A stretch of DNA of 64,000 nucleotides from PALSA-894 sp963734185. GTDB taxonomy: Bacteria; Pseudomonadota; Alphaproteobacteria; Rhizobiales; Xanthobacteraceae. The position numbers and the translations under genes are program-made. The notes under the pieces are model-generated. The model ran no database searches. It saw nothing but the letters and a program-made list of their open reading frames with translations, and was not told where the DNA came from. Of the stretch, positions 41,545 through 49,099 are shown piece by piece. Within the stretch, counting starts at the first letter, position 1. Every line of letters starts with the position of its first letter. The DNA is taken from assembly GCA_963734185.1 (NCBI GenBank), contig CAVTGA010000002.1, positions 2,728,001-2,792,000 on the forward strand, given 5' to 3'.

Positions 41545-42369
41545 TCAACGCCCGAGGATCAGGTCGAGCGGGGTCCAGTCGAAGCGGTATTGCACGCCGC
41601 CGCGCACCAGCTCGCCGGAGAACCGGGTGGAGGCGAGCAGGAAGCCGGCGCCCGCCGGATCGGTGTAGGCGAAGTTCGCAGTGCCGAGATCGTAGTGCAG
41701 GTACTCGGCGAAGAACGACCACGGTCCGGACGCGATCTCGATGCCGCCGCCGGCGGTCCAGCCGAAGCGCGTGCGCGAGTAGCTGCCCGCCGGGCAGGCG
41801 CCGGCGACCGCGCAGGGCAGGCCGACGGCCAGATGCGACACGTTCACTTCGGCGGTGCCGCTGGCAAGACCGCCGGTGACGTACAGCAGCACGTTGTCGG
41901 TCGGCAGGAATCCGCCGCGCAGGCGCGTGGTGCCGAACCATTTCATACGCTGCTCGGCGGTATTGATGCGCGTGAGGCCGAGGCCGGTGAGGGTCAAGGT
42001 CTCGCTGCGCTTGACGTCGGACCAGGCGAAGTCCGAAGCGGTGCCGAGCACGAAGCTGCCGAACTGGTAGTTGGTGCCCCATTGGATGCCGGCCATGGCG
42101 CCGCGCGGCTTGCCGGCGAGCGAGAACGGAATGTTGGCGCCGACGTCGAGCGCGTAGAACGGACCGAGCGCCGCGAAGTTGACCGCCTGATTGCCCCAGG
42201 CATAGCCGCCGTGGATGCCGATGAAGAAGCCGCGCCACGGTTGGGCCGACGGCGGCGCCATCACCGGAGCCTTGGTCGGAACGGCGACCGGAATGTCGGC
42301 GGCGCGAACGGTTTGCGGAGCGAGGCTCAAGGCCAGCGCGCCGACGGCTGCAATCGCTAATCCCCGCAT
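41545..42369 (-). CDS. Outer-membrane beta-barrel protein
   Basis: A 274-residue protein with a signal peptide ending in VRAADI, followed by a Pro-rich linker and a barrel of alternating strands (WRGFFIGIHGGYAWGNQA, FVLGTASDFAWSDVKRSETL, FGWTAGGGIEIASGPWSFF). It ends GGVQYRFDWTPLDLILGR. The fold matches the Omp25/OmpW-like barrels of Rhizobiales. It probably stabilises the outer membrane or acts as a small pore. Confidence 0.83.
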   Translation of the reverse strand: MRGLAIAAVGALALSLAPQTVRAADIPVAVPTKAPVMAPPSAQPWRGFFIGIHGGYAWGNQAVNFAALGPFYALDVGANIPFSLAGKPRGAMAGIQWGTNYQFGSFVLGTASDFAWSDVKRSETLTLTGLGLTRINTAEQRMKWFGTTRLRGGFLPTDNVLLYVTGGLASGTAEVNVSHLAVGLPCAVAGACPAGSYSRTRFGWTAGGGIEIASGPWSFFAEYLHYDLGTANFAYTDPAGAGFLLASTRFSGELVRGGVQYRFDWTPLDLILGR

Positions 42370-42631
42370 GACATCGCCCCATTGATTCAATGGTTTATTG
42401 TCGATGACGGGACGACAGGCGCCTAGTGCAAAAAGGACACAGGCGATCCCCCTCGCGCCGAAGCTAGTGTGACGTAGATCACAGTTCTCGCCGTGCCGCC
42501 GTCGTAAACCCGGCGCCGTCGCGTCCACCGCGAGCCTCACGGGGCCGGCGCCGGCCAACCCGCCCGCCCCGCAGCGCTGGACGATGCCACTGTCGCGGTG
42601 CACCGGTCAGGGCACCGCGACTTTTTTTGCC

Positions 42632-42937
42632 TCACTTGGTCCGGCCGCTCATCCGCTCCGCCACGCATTGCTCGACCAGACGCGCGCGGGTGTCGAGATC
42701 CTTGGCCTTGCGGTCGTTCTCGAACTTCATCCAGCACTGCTCCCTGGCCTTCTGCGTGGTGAGCGGCTCGGCCGGGGCAGGGGCGGCCGCGGCCGGCCCG
42801 GCCGGTTGCGCCGGTGCAGGCGGAGCCGGCGCGGGGGCGAGTTGCGCCTCGCCCGTGCTCTGCGCGCAGGCGGCAAGCGCCAGGACGGCGAACAGCGCGC
42901 AGGTCCGCGGTAGCGCTGCGGCGACGACAATTCGCAT
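42632..42937 (-). CDS. Small lipoprotein
   Basis: A 101-residue protein with a lipobox in VLALAACAQS and a long Ala/Pro linker (LAPAPAPPAPAQPAGPAAAA). The conserved end is QCWMKFENDRKAKDLDTRAR, then CVAERM. The two Cys near the end may pair. The function is unknown. Confidence 0.7.
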   Translation of the reverse strand: MRIVVAAALPRTCALFAVLALAACAQSTGEAQLAPAPAPPAPAQPAGPAAAAPAPAEPLTTQKAREQCWMKFENDRKAKDLDTRARLVEQCVAERMSGRTK

Positions 42938-43070
42938 GAACCTGGACCCCGCTCGGCGCGACCAAAAGACGGACTGGAGCAGGTTCCGGGCGCGCATCAA
43001 GCGATCCTACGCCGGCCTCGCCTTCCCGGCCACCGGCGCGCTGCGCGCCCGGCACCGCTCGATCCGTTGC

Positions 43071-43114
43071 GCGTGATCTTGTCCGAAAAGTCTAGCAACT
43101 TTTCGGGATCACGC
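43071..43114. repeat. GCGTGATC palindrome
   Basis: GCGTGATCTTGTCCGAAAAG and CTTTTCGGGATCACGC form a hairpin of the AGAGCATGATC family. It ends two bases before the stop codon of the next small gene. Confidence 0.65.
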
Positions 43115-43115
43115 G

Positions 43116-43259
43116 TCAGCCCTTCTTGTACGGATTGGGCTGGCCGCCCTGCATCGAGCCCAGCGTCGTCGCGGGCTGCTGCGCGCCCTTCTTCTTCTTG
43201 TTCCACTCGGCCTTCGGTTTCTTCTTTTCCTTGTTGCTGCGCATCTGGCCTTTCGCCAT
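43116..43259 (-). CDS. Small lysine-rich protein
   Basis: A 47-residue protein, MAKGQMRSNKEKKKPKAEWN, then a poly-Lys stretch and MQGGQPNPYKKG. GGAGGAC lies at the right distance upstream of the ATG. The strong charge suggests nucleic-acid or ribosome binding. Similar short proteins recur in Hyphomicrobiales; no function is known. Confidence 0.62.
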   Translation of the reverse strand: MAKGQMRSNKEKKKPKAEWNKKKKGAQQPATTLGSMQGGQPNPYKKG

Positions 43260-43307
43260 GACGTCCTCCTGCTTTCTGCTGCGCTACGAGGATACCACGA
43301 GTCGCGG

Positions 43308-43676
43308 TCACGTCAGCGGGCAGTTGAGCATCTCGGCGCCGCTGATCGCGAGCGCATCCTGCTTCGACTTCGCATCGGGTGCGAAGCGGAACGTGGAAAT
43401 CCGGTAGCGGCAGCCGATCTTCATCAGCCGCCAGATGTCGTCCGCGCTCTGGCCGTAGTAGCGCGCGCCGACCACCGGGTACACCGTGCCCTCGTCGTCC
43501 ACCACATAGGCGAAGCGGCGGTCGACGGCGCCGAGCCCGCCGACGCTGGCGAAGTTCGCGACCGTGATCACGCTCGAGCCGCCGATCGCGATCTCCTGCG
43601 CGACGTACACGCCGATCGGCGCCGCGACGACGAGCCCAAGGAGCGACCAGAGAACGGATCGGAGACGAGCGGTCAT
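43308..43676 (-). CDS. Membrane-anchored hypothetical protein
   Basis: A 122-residue protein with one N-terminal helix (VLWSLLGLVVAAPIGVYVAQ) and a soluble part: ASVGGLGAVDRRFAYVVDDE, VVGARYYGQSADDIWRLMK. Two cysteines (IGCRYRIS, EMLNCPLT) could pair. It is divergent from the solute-binding gene at 43815. The function is unknown. Confidence 0.62.
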   Translation of the reverse strand: MTARLRSVLWSLLGLVVAAPIGVYVAQEIAIGGSSVITVANFASVGGLGAVDRRFAYVVDDEGTVYPVVGARYYGQSADDIWRLMKIGCRYRISTFRFAPDAKSKQDALAISGAEMLNCPLT

Positions 43677-43814
43677 CGGCGGTCGAATGTATTGGCGATC
43701 GCGGCCGCATGCCATGGCCGACGGCGCGCCATTCGCGGCCGGCCGTGCTTGCCCGCTTGCGCGGCGCCGTCCGAACACGCGATCATGCCGGATATTGCCC
43801 AAGGGAGCGTCGAC

Positions 43815-44624
43815 ATGCGCCTCGTCTGCGCCGCGCTGATGGTTCTGGCCGCGGGCACGTTCGCGCCGGCTGTGGCGCAGACCGCGTCCATCCCCGCCGC
43901 CGTGATGACGGATCTGGCGCCGACCGGCAAGCTGCGCGCCGCGATCAACTACGGCAACGGCGTGCTGGCGCAGCGCGGGCCGAACGGCGAGGCGCAGGGC
44001 ATCACGGTCGAGCTGTCGCGCGAGCTCGGGCGCAGGCTCGGCGTGCCGGTCGAGCTGGTGGGGTTCGAAGCCGCCGGCAAGGTGTTCGAGGCGCTGAAAA
44101 CGCAGAGCTGGGACGTCGCCTACATCGCGATCGAGCCGGTGCGCGCGGCCGAGATCGAGTTCACCGCGCCCTACGTGCTGATCGAGGGCACCTACATGGT
44201 GCCGAAGGACTCTGCGCTGAAGCAGATCGCCGACGTCGACCAGCCCGGCGTGCGCATCGCGGTCGGCCGCGGCTCGGCCTACGACCTCTATCTCGCGCGC
44301 ACGCTGAAGCACGCGACCCTGGTGCGCGCCGCGACCGGCGGCGGGCGCGCGATGATCGACTTGTTCCTGGCCGACAAGCTCGAGGCCGCGGCCGGCGTGA
44401 AACAGCCGCTGGTCGCCTACGCCAGGACCGACCCGAACGTGCGCGTGATGGACGGCCGCTTCATGGAGATCCGCCAGGCCATGGGCACGCCCAGGGGACG
44501 CCTCGCGGGCGCCGCGTATCTGCGCGGCTTCGTCGAGGAGATGAAGGCGAACGGCTTCGTCGCCGCGGCGCTCAAGCGCTCGAATCAACCCGACGCCGCG
44601 GTCGCGCCGGCCGCGACCAACTAG
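43815..44624 (+). CDS. Extracellular solute-binding protein, family 3 (first copy)
   Basis: A 269-residue binding protein with a signal peptide ending in PAVAQ. The SBP_bac_3 core shows ASIPAAVMTDLAPTGKLRAA, IEFTAPYVLIEGTYMVPKDS and RIAVGRGSAYDLYLARTL. Such proteins feed amino acids or related compounds to ABC importers, but no permease gene is nearby. The stop overlaps the start of a palindromic repeat that separates it from a second copy. Confidence 0.83.
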   Translation: MRLVCAALMVLAAGTFAPAVAQTASIPAAVMTDLAPTGKLRAAINYGNGVLAQRGPNGEAQGITVELSRELGRRLGVPVELVGFEAAGKVFEALKTQSWDVAYIAIEPVRAAEIEFTAPYVLIEGTYMVPKDSALKQIADVDQPGVRIAVGRGSAYDLYLARTLKHATLVRAATGGGRAMIDLFLADKLEAAAGVKQPLVAYARTDPNVRVMDGRFMEIRQAMGTPRGRLAGAAYLRGFVEEMKANGFVAAALKRSNQPDAAVAPAATN

Positions 44625-44673
44625 AGCATGATCCCGAAAAGTGGATACCGGTTTTCGGAAAAAGATCATGCTC
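44624..44673. repeat. AGAGCATGATC palindrome between the two binding-protein genes
   Basis: AGAGCATGATCCCGAAAAGT, then the inverted partner ending AAGATCATGCTC. Its first base is the last base of the stop codon of the preceding gene. Confidence 0.75.
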
Positions 44674-44723
44674 AAACAAAAAAGACCCATCCCATAGCCA
44701 CTCAGCAAGAAGGGCCACGACTC

Positions 44724-45440
44724 GTGAGCATCCCCGCCGACGTCCTCAAAGATCTCGCCCCGACCGGCACGCTGCGCGCTTCCATCAACCTCGGCAACAT
44801 CGTGCTGGCGCAGGGTACGCCGGAGAACCCGGGCGGCGTCACCCCGGACCTGGTGCGCGAGCTCGCCCGCCGTCTCGGCGTGCCGTCCGCGATGACGTGC
44901 TTCGATGGCGCCGGCAAGGCGTTCGAGGCGCTCAAGGCCGGCCAGGTCGACATCGTGTTCCTGGCGATCGAGCCGGTGCGCGCGGCCGAGATCGAGTTCA
45001 CCGCGCCCTACGTGATCATCGAGGGCTGCTATGTCGTCCCGAAGGACAGCGCGTTGAAGGCGCCGGCCGATGTCGACCGGCCCGGCATCCGCATCGGCGT
45101 CAACAAGGCCTCGGCCTATGACCTGTTCCTCAGCCGCACGCTGAAGCACGCGACCCTGGTGCGCAGCGAGGACGGCGCGCGGACTTTCCTCAATGACAAG
45201 CTCGACGCCGCCGGCGGCGTGAAGCAGGCGCTGCAGAAATTCGTCGCCGCGCACCCGGAGGTGCGGCTGATCGACGAGCGCTTCATGGAGATCAGGCAGG
45301 CCATGGGCGCCGCCAAGGGACGGCTGGCGGGGGCCGGGTATCTGCGCGGTTTCATCGAGGAGATGAAGGCGAGCGGGTTCGTCGCCGAGGCGCTCAAGCG
45401 CAGCGGGCAGGGCGAGGCGACCGTGGCGCCGGCGGGATGA
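44724..45440 (+). CDS. Solute-binding protein, family 3, without signal peptide (second copy)
   Basis: A 238-residue paralog of the preceding gene, alike over the full mature length (SIPADVLKDLAPTGTLRASI, IEFTAPYVIIEGCYVVPKDS, RFMEIRQAMGAAKGRLAGAG). It begins exactly where the mature part of the first copy begins: the GTG start at 44724 codes for the residues after the signal peptide. The sequence upstream to 44673 is repeat and unrelated spacer. The protein therefore appears cytoplasmic, or its export signal has been lost. Confidence 0.78.
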   Translation: MSIPADVLKDLAPTGTLRASINLGNIVLAQGTPENPGGVTPDLVRELARRLGVPSAMTCFDGAGKAFEALKAGQVDIVFLAIEPVRAAEIEFTAPYVIIEGCYVVPKDSALKAPADVDRPGIRIGVNKASAYDLFLSRTLKHATLVRSEDGARTFLNDKLDAAGGVKQALQKFVAAHPEVRLIDERFMEIRQAMGAAKGRLAGAGYLRGFIEEMKASGFVAEALKRSGQGEATVAPAG

Positions 45441-45460
45441 GGACAGCACCGCGCGGGGTT

Positions 45461-45991
45461 TCACGATGCCGGCGGCTCCGCGTCGCGTGCGCCGCGACGC
45501 AGACGGCCGAGCAGGCGCTCGTATGACGGGCGAACGTGCCCTGCGCGCAAGCCCGCGAGCCAGCATTGAAATGCGAACTTCTCCTCCGCGTAGTTTCCGT
45601 CCAGCTTGACTTGCGTCCATCCACTGCGGCCGGCGGTCAACAGCCCGGCTCCCCATCCGCGCACCGCGGCGGGCAGGGCCGGCTGCTGCCGGTTGTAGCA
45701 TTCGGATGGATCGCCTCGGCAGGCGCGTGCGGAGCGGCAGCCGCGGCGCGGACACAGGCGATGGAATTCGAACGTGTCGCACAGGGCAGCGAAAAGCGGG
45801 CGGTGCCGGCGATTGAACGCCTCGGCGGCACCCGGTTCGCCGGCCTTGGCCGCGCGGCGCAGCCGGTCGCTCTCCGCGTCCATGCCGAGCTCGGGCTTCA
45901 GCATCGGGGCGGGCGGCAGGTCATCCTCGATGAAAGGGTCATCGAAATCCGCGGCCGGCCGCGCATTGCTGGATCGGGAGTCGACTGTCAT
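45461..45991 (-). CDS. Cys-rich hypothetical protein
   Basis: A 176-residue protein. The centre holds a Cys cluster, CDTFEFHRLCPRRGCRSARA followed by CRGDPSECY, that could bind zinc. The C-terminal part KLDGNYAEEKFAFQCWLAGL is aromatic-rich. An acidic N-terminus (DFDDPFIEDDLPPAP) precedes. The start at 45991 was chosen because the long upstream frame is not native in character. The function is unknown. Confidence 0.6.
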   Translation of the reverse strand: MTVDSRSSNARPAADFDDPFIEDDLPPAPMLKPELGMDAESDRLRRAAKAGEPGAAEAFNRRHRPLFAALCDTFEFHRLCPRRGCRSARACRGDPSECYNRQQPALPAAVRGWGAGLLTAGRSGWTQVKLDGNYAEEKFAFQCWLAGLRAGHVRPSYERLLGRLRRGARDAEPPAS

Positions 45992-46569
45992 TGGGGGATC
46001 TCTTCGGACAAAGCTTATCGCTTTCCGCGGCGCAGGGCGCCCGGGGGTGAGTGAGGGGAGCGAAGCGCCGGGAAGCGCTGGTGCGGATACGCCGCACCCG
46101 TGGTCCGCCTCGCGGTAGGACCCATCTCCGGATCGCCGGAGGATGACCGGCCAGTGACGCAGGCCGGCGCGCCTCTCGGCGCTTCGCCGCGGATTTATCG
46201 AGCCCGGGTCACGCTTTTCGGAAGGATCGAGCCTTCGCTGATCAGCCAGCTCCTGGCGGGTGGTCTTAGTGCCCTCCGGTGAAGTTCCCGGGTCGCCCGA
46301 GTGCGGGGTCGTGACTCCCCGCGCGCAGGGACCGCATCCTGATCCTGCCTTGAAGGCACCCCTAGAAAGCACCCCTCGTTGGATCGGGACGGACCTACTT
46401 TGAGTTGATCGAAGTCAAAGATCAAATGGTACTAGTATCTATCCTCAACGCCTGGTTGCCGCAAAAGGGATAATTGCTCGCGTCCGTCGGGCCAGCCGGC
46501 TTGCTCTCGCCATTGCCGCAATGCGCGCCTACAGTTTCGTCGACCTGTTTTCACTTCGTGAGGCGACCC
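45992..46569. other. Intergenic region without a convincing gene
   Basis: The 578 bases between the Cys-rich gene and the SH3 gene hold a small palindrome CTCCGGATCGCCGGAG near 46131 and an AT-richer patch near 46395-46440 that might contain the SH3 gene promoter. Open frames here lack coding character. Confidence 0.5.
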
Positions 46570-47070
46570 ATGACCCTTTCGCGGCTTCTCTGCACCACGG
46601 CGGCCCTGCTCCTGCTGGCGGGCGGCGCGCTGGCCAAACCCGGCACCGCGCTTTCGACCGTGAACCTGCGCGCCAACCCCGATACCGCGTCGGCGATCCT
46701 CGACAAGATTCCCGCCGGCAGCCGCCTCGACGTCGGCGACTGCACCGACGGCTGGTGCGCGGTGACCTGGAACGGCAAGGCCGGCTACGCGATCCAGAGC
46801 TCGCTCAACACCAGCGCCGGCACGGTGCGGCGCGCGCCGGCGAAGCGCGTTGCTCGCGCCGCGCCGCCGCCCGGTTATCGCGCGCCGCCCGGCTACGCGC
46901 CGCCCGGCTATGCGCCGCCCGGCAGCATCTATGACGACGACGATTTCGAGCCGGCCTACCCGGTCGGCCCGCGCGTCTATGTCGGGCCGCCGATGGTCTA
47001 CGGGCCGGGGCCGTATTGGGGCTATCGGCCGTGGGGCTGGGGACCGGGCTGGGGATGGCGGCGGTGGTGA
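46570..47070 (+). CDS. Exported SH3-domain protein
   Basis: A 166-residue protein. A signal peptide (MTLSRLLCTTAALLLLAGGA) is followed by a bacterial SH3 domain (STVNLRANPDTASAILDKIP, WCAVTWNGKAGYAIQSSLNT). The rest is low complexity: repeats of PPGYAPPGYAPPG, an acidic YDDDDFEPAYPVGP stretch and a Gly/Trp/Pro-rich end. SH3b domains often bind cell wall. Its partner is unknown. Confidence 0.78.
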   Translation: MTLSRLLCTTAALLLLAGGALAKPGTALSTVNLRANPDTASAILDKIPAGSRLDVGDCTDGWCAVTWNGKAGYAIQSSLNTSAGTVRRAPAKRVARAAPPPGYRAPPGYAPPGYAPPGSIYDDDDFEPAYPVGPRVYVGPPMVYGPGPYWGYRPWGWGPGWGWRRW

Positions 47071-47078
47071 GGGGGTCC

Positions 47079-47354
47079 TTATCGACCCTTTTCCAAATAG
47101 GCTTCAGCTCGCGTGCGTGATCGAAATCGCGCGATTTCGACATAGCCCGGGGCGTGCTCGGCTGTCTCCGGCGATCGAACCACAACGAATTCTCTTCCGC
47201 ACGCGTGAACGATTTCGGTCAGATCGTCGCTCTTGAGTGGAGACATGTGCCGAGCGCCGCAATGCGGGCAATCGTCGTCGCACATGCATGACCATTCGTC
47301 GGTCCAGGTGCGGCCGCAACTAGCGCAGATGTAGTGATTGCAAAACCACGCCAT
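47079..47354 (-). CDS. Small zinc-ribbon protein
   Basis: A 91-residue protein whose first half is Cys-rich (CASCGRTWTDEWSCMCDDDC, then PHCG), enough for one or two zinc sites. A short domain follows: FVVVRSPETAEHAPGYVEIA. The start at 47354 begins MAWFCNHYICASCG. The codon use is somewhat less GC-rich than average. The function is unknown. Confidence 0.65.
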   Translation of the reverse strand: MAWFCNHYICASCGRTWTDEWSCMCDDDCPHCGARHMSPLKSDDLTEIVHACGREFVVVRSPETAEHAPGYVEIARFRSRTRAEAYLEKGR

Positions 47355-47459
47355 TTGCGTTTCCTGTCCGCCCGGCCGCACCGACGCGCGGCGCAAGCTA
47401 GCACGAATCCGTGGCCTCAGTCGTGTAGCCTTAGTCTGTAACAATCTCGCGCAACGAAA

Positions 47460-47699
47460 TCGAGGAGGTAGCCTCGATCACGCAGCACTCTGCTTTCGAC
47501 GTCACGTTTAAGCGGCGGAAGTCCTACCCTTCGGAAACCCGGGTCAGGCGCGGACGGTGTCTCGTCCATGTCGAGCTGCTCGAGAAGCTTGGCCGCAACG
47601 ACCTGTGCGCGTGCAACTTGGGACGCGGGTTTCAAGGCCTGCTGCATGCGGTCGGGCCGGCACGACGGGTCGAATCGGGATGACTACTTTCAGGGAATC
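47460..47699 (+). pseudogene. SEC-C protein relic, copy 1
   Basis: A degenerate coding remnant. One frame gives FKRRKSYPSETRVRRG, then LLEKLGRNDLCACNLGRGF. A second frame continues FKACCMRSGRHDGSNRDDYF. Joined, these give the SEC-C metal-binding motif CxC...CC with its usual flanks. The break at GRGF/FKACC is at the same place as in copy 2. No start codon or intact frame remains. Confidence 0.55.
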
Positions 47700-47836
47700 G
47701 TAGGGCGGGCAAGGCGCGCTTACGCGCCGTGCCCGCGCATTTCCGCGTGCGCTGTCGTGGTGGGATCACGCGGGCACGGCGCGTCGCAGCGGCGCGAATA
47801 CCGACGCGCAGCGTGTTGCGCCTTTGCCCGCCCTAC
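47700..47836. repeat. GTAGGGCGGGC inverted repeat
   Basis: GTAGGGCGGGCAAGGCGCG at the left and GCCTTTGCCCGCCCTAC at the right, with inner GTGCCCGCG/CGCGGGCAC arms. Its right end touches the VOC gene's stop region. Confidence 0.7.
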
Positions 47837-48273
47837 GATTTCGTCTTCGTCCGTTTCCTCACGCGTCTCTTCCCCGCCGCTTTGTACACCATGGCCTCGA
47901 GCTTCATGCCGTCCGGATCGGTGAAATACACCGCGTAATACTTATCGTCGTAATACTCGCCCGGCGGGTCGACCACGGTCATGCCATGCTGCGCCAGGAA
48001 CGCGCCGAGGTCGTCAACGTCCTTGCGGCTCGCCAGCTCGAACGCATAGTGGTGAAAGCCGACGTCGCCCTTGCGGTACCGGCGCTTGCGCCCCTGCGCG
48101 TCGGCCTCCGCGATCCAGAACAGCGTCTTGCCGTTGCTCCAGCCGAGCATGCTGGAATAATCGTGCTTGAGCTTGAAGCCGAGGAAGCCGAGCACCTTGG
48201 CGTAGAACGCCTGCGAGCGCGCGACATCGCCGACGCTCAGGACCAGATGATCGATGCCGGTGACGCGGGCCAT
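47833..48273 (-). CDS. VOC-family (glyoxalase/dioxygenase-fold) protein
   Basis: A 146-residue protein of the vicinal-oxygen-chelate fold. Metal ligands fit: His in TGIDHLVLSVGD, His in GFHHYAFELASR and Glu in PDGMKLEAMVYK. The C-terminal KAAGKRRVRKRTKTKS is strongly basic and partly derives from the adjoining repeat. The substrate is unknown. Confidence 0.82.
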   Translation of the reverse strand: MARVTGIDHLVLSVGDVARSQAFYAKVLGFLGFKLKHDYSSMLGWSNGKTLFWIAEADAQGRKRRYRKGDVGFHHYAFELASRKDVDDLGAFLAQHGMTVVDPPGEYYDDKYYAVYFTDPDGMKLEAMVYKAAGKRRVRKRTKTKS

Positions 48274-48389
48274 GGTGGGCTCCTCGATTGGGGTCTGTCA
48301 CGTGCTTGCTCACACGCGGGCGCGGATGATACGAGACGCGCCCGCGCGGCCAAAGGGGCCGCTCAACACGTGGAGGCGTGCCATGCGCA

Positions 48390-48629
48390 AGCAGCGCGAT
48401 CTCGCAGACCTCCCCTGCTTTCGACGTCTCGTCTAAGCGGCGGAAGTCGTTCCCCTCGGAAACACATGTCAAACGTGGGCGGCGCTTCGTCCACGGTGAC
48501 GTCGAGCTCGCCGAGAAGCTCGGCCGCAACGATCTGTGCCCGTGCAATTCCGGACGCCGGTTTCAAGGCCTGCTGCATGCGGGCGGGCCGCCACGACGGG
48601 TCGAACCGGGATGACTACTTTCAGGGAGT
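48390..48629 (+). pseudogene. SEC-C protein relic, copy 2
   Basis: Closely similar to 47460-47699. Here the motif is better kept: FPSETHVKRGRRFVHGD, then VELAEKLGRNDLCPCNSGRR, and in another frame FKACCMRAGRHDGSNRDDYF. The frame break falls at the same position. The two copies flank the VOC gene as direct repeats. Confidence 0.58.
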
Positions 48630-48654
48630 GACGCGGCGCAGACCCCCTCCCGGC

Positions 48655-48975
48655 GCTTCGCGCCGACCTCCCCCACAAGGCAGGGCTATCGCATATGGCG
48701 CTGTTGCTTGCCTCGCACCGAAAGCGCCACAGCACCTCCCCCCTTGTGGGGGAGGTCGACCGCCGGAGCCCGCAGGGCGGAGGCGGGCGGGAGGGGGTCT
48801 TTGCTTTGTCTTTGCAGCGCAGACTCTTCGTGCTTGTGGCGAGTCCCCCTCCGGCCTCGCTTCGCGAGGCCACCTCCCCCACAAGGGGGGAGGGAGGCTG
48901 TGGCGCTTTCAGTGTCGATTCCGTTTCAGAAACAGCGCTGCGTGTCATATGCGATAGCCCTGCCCCACAAGGGGG
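48655..48975. repeat. Cluster of CTCCCCCACAAGGGGGGAGG repeats, no gene
   Basis: Three or more hairpins built on CTCCCCCACAAGGGGGGAG, with linkers such as CCTCGCTTCGCGAGGCCACC. The same element is read in frame inside uvrB (54154-54233 and 56583-56707). The segment from here to the end of the repeat-protein gene at 49100 shows no coding sequence. Confidence 0.7.
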
Positions 48976-49099
48976 GAGGCGGACCGCGCTGCGCGCGGTG
49001 CGCTTCGCGCCCTCGACATTGCTCCCGTGGATGCCACGCGGACAAACCTGCCTCGCTGGCGCGAGGCAGGTTTTGCCCGCCCTGCGAAGCTTAGCCGCG

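Noticed and set aside
43308..45782. 824-codon minus-strand open frame over the two solute-binding genes
   Set aside because: Only the last 122 codons (from 43676) look native. The rest mirrors the binding-protein genes on the other strand.
46195..46425. Minus-strand 76-codon open frame upstream of the SH3 gene
   Set aside because: There is no ribosome site, composition is Arg/Ser-rich and no motif is seen. It was treated as intergenic.
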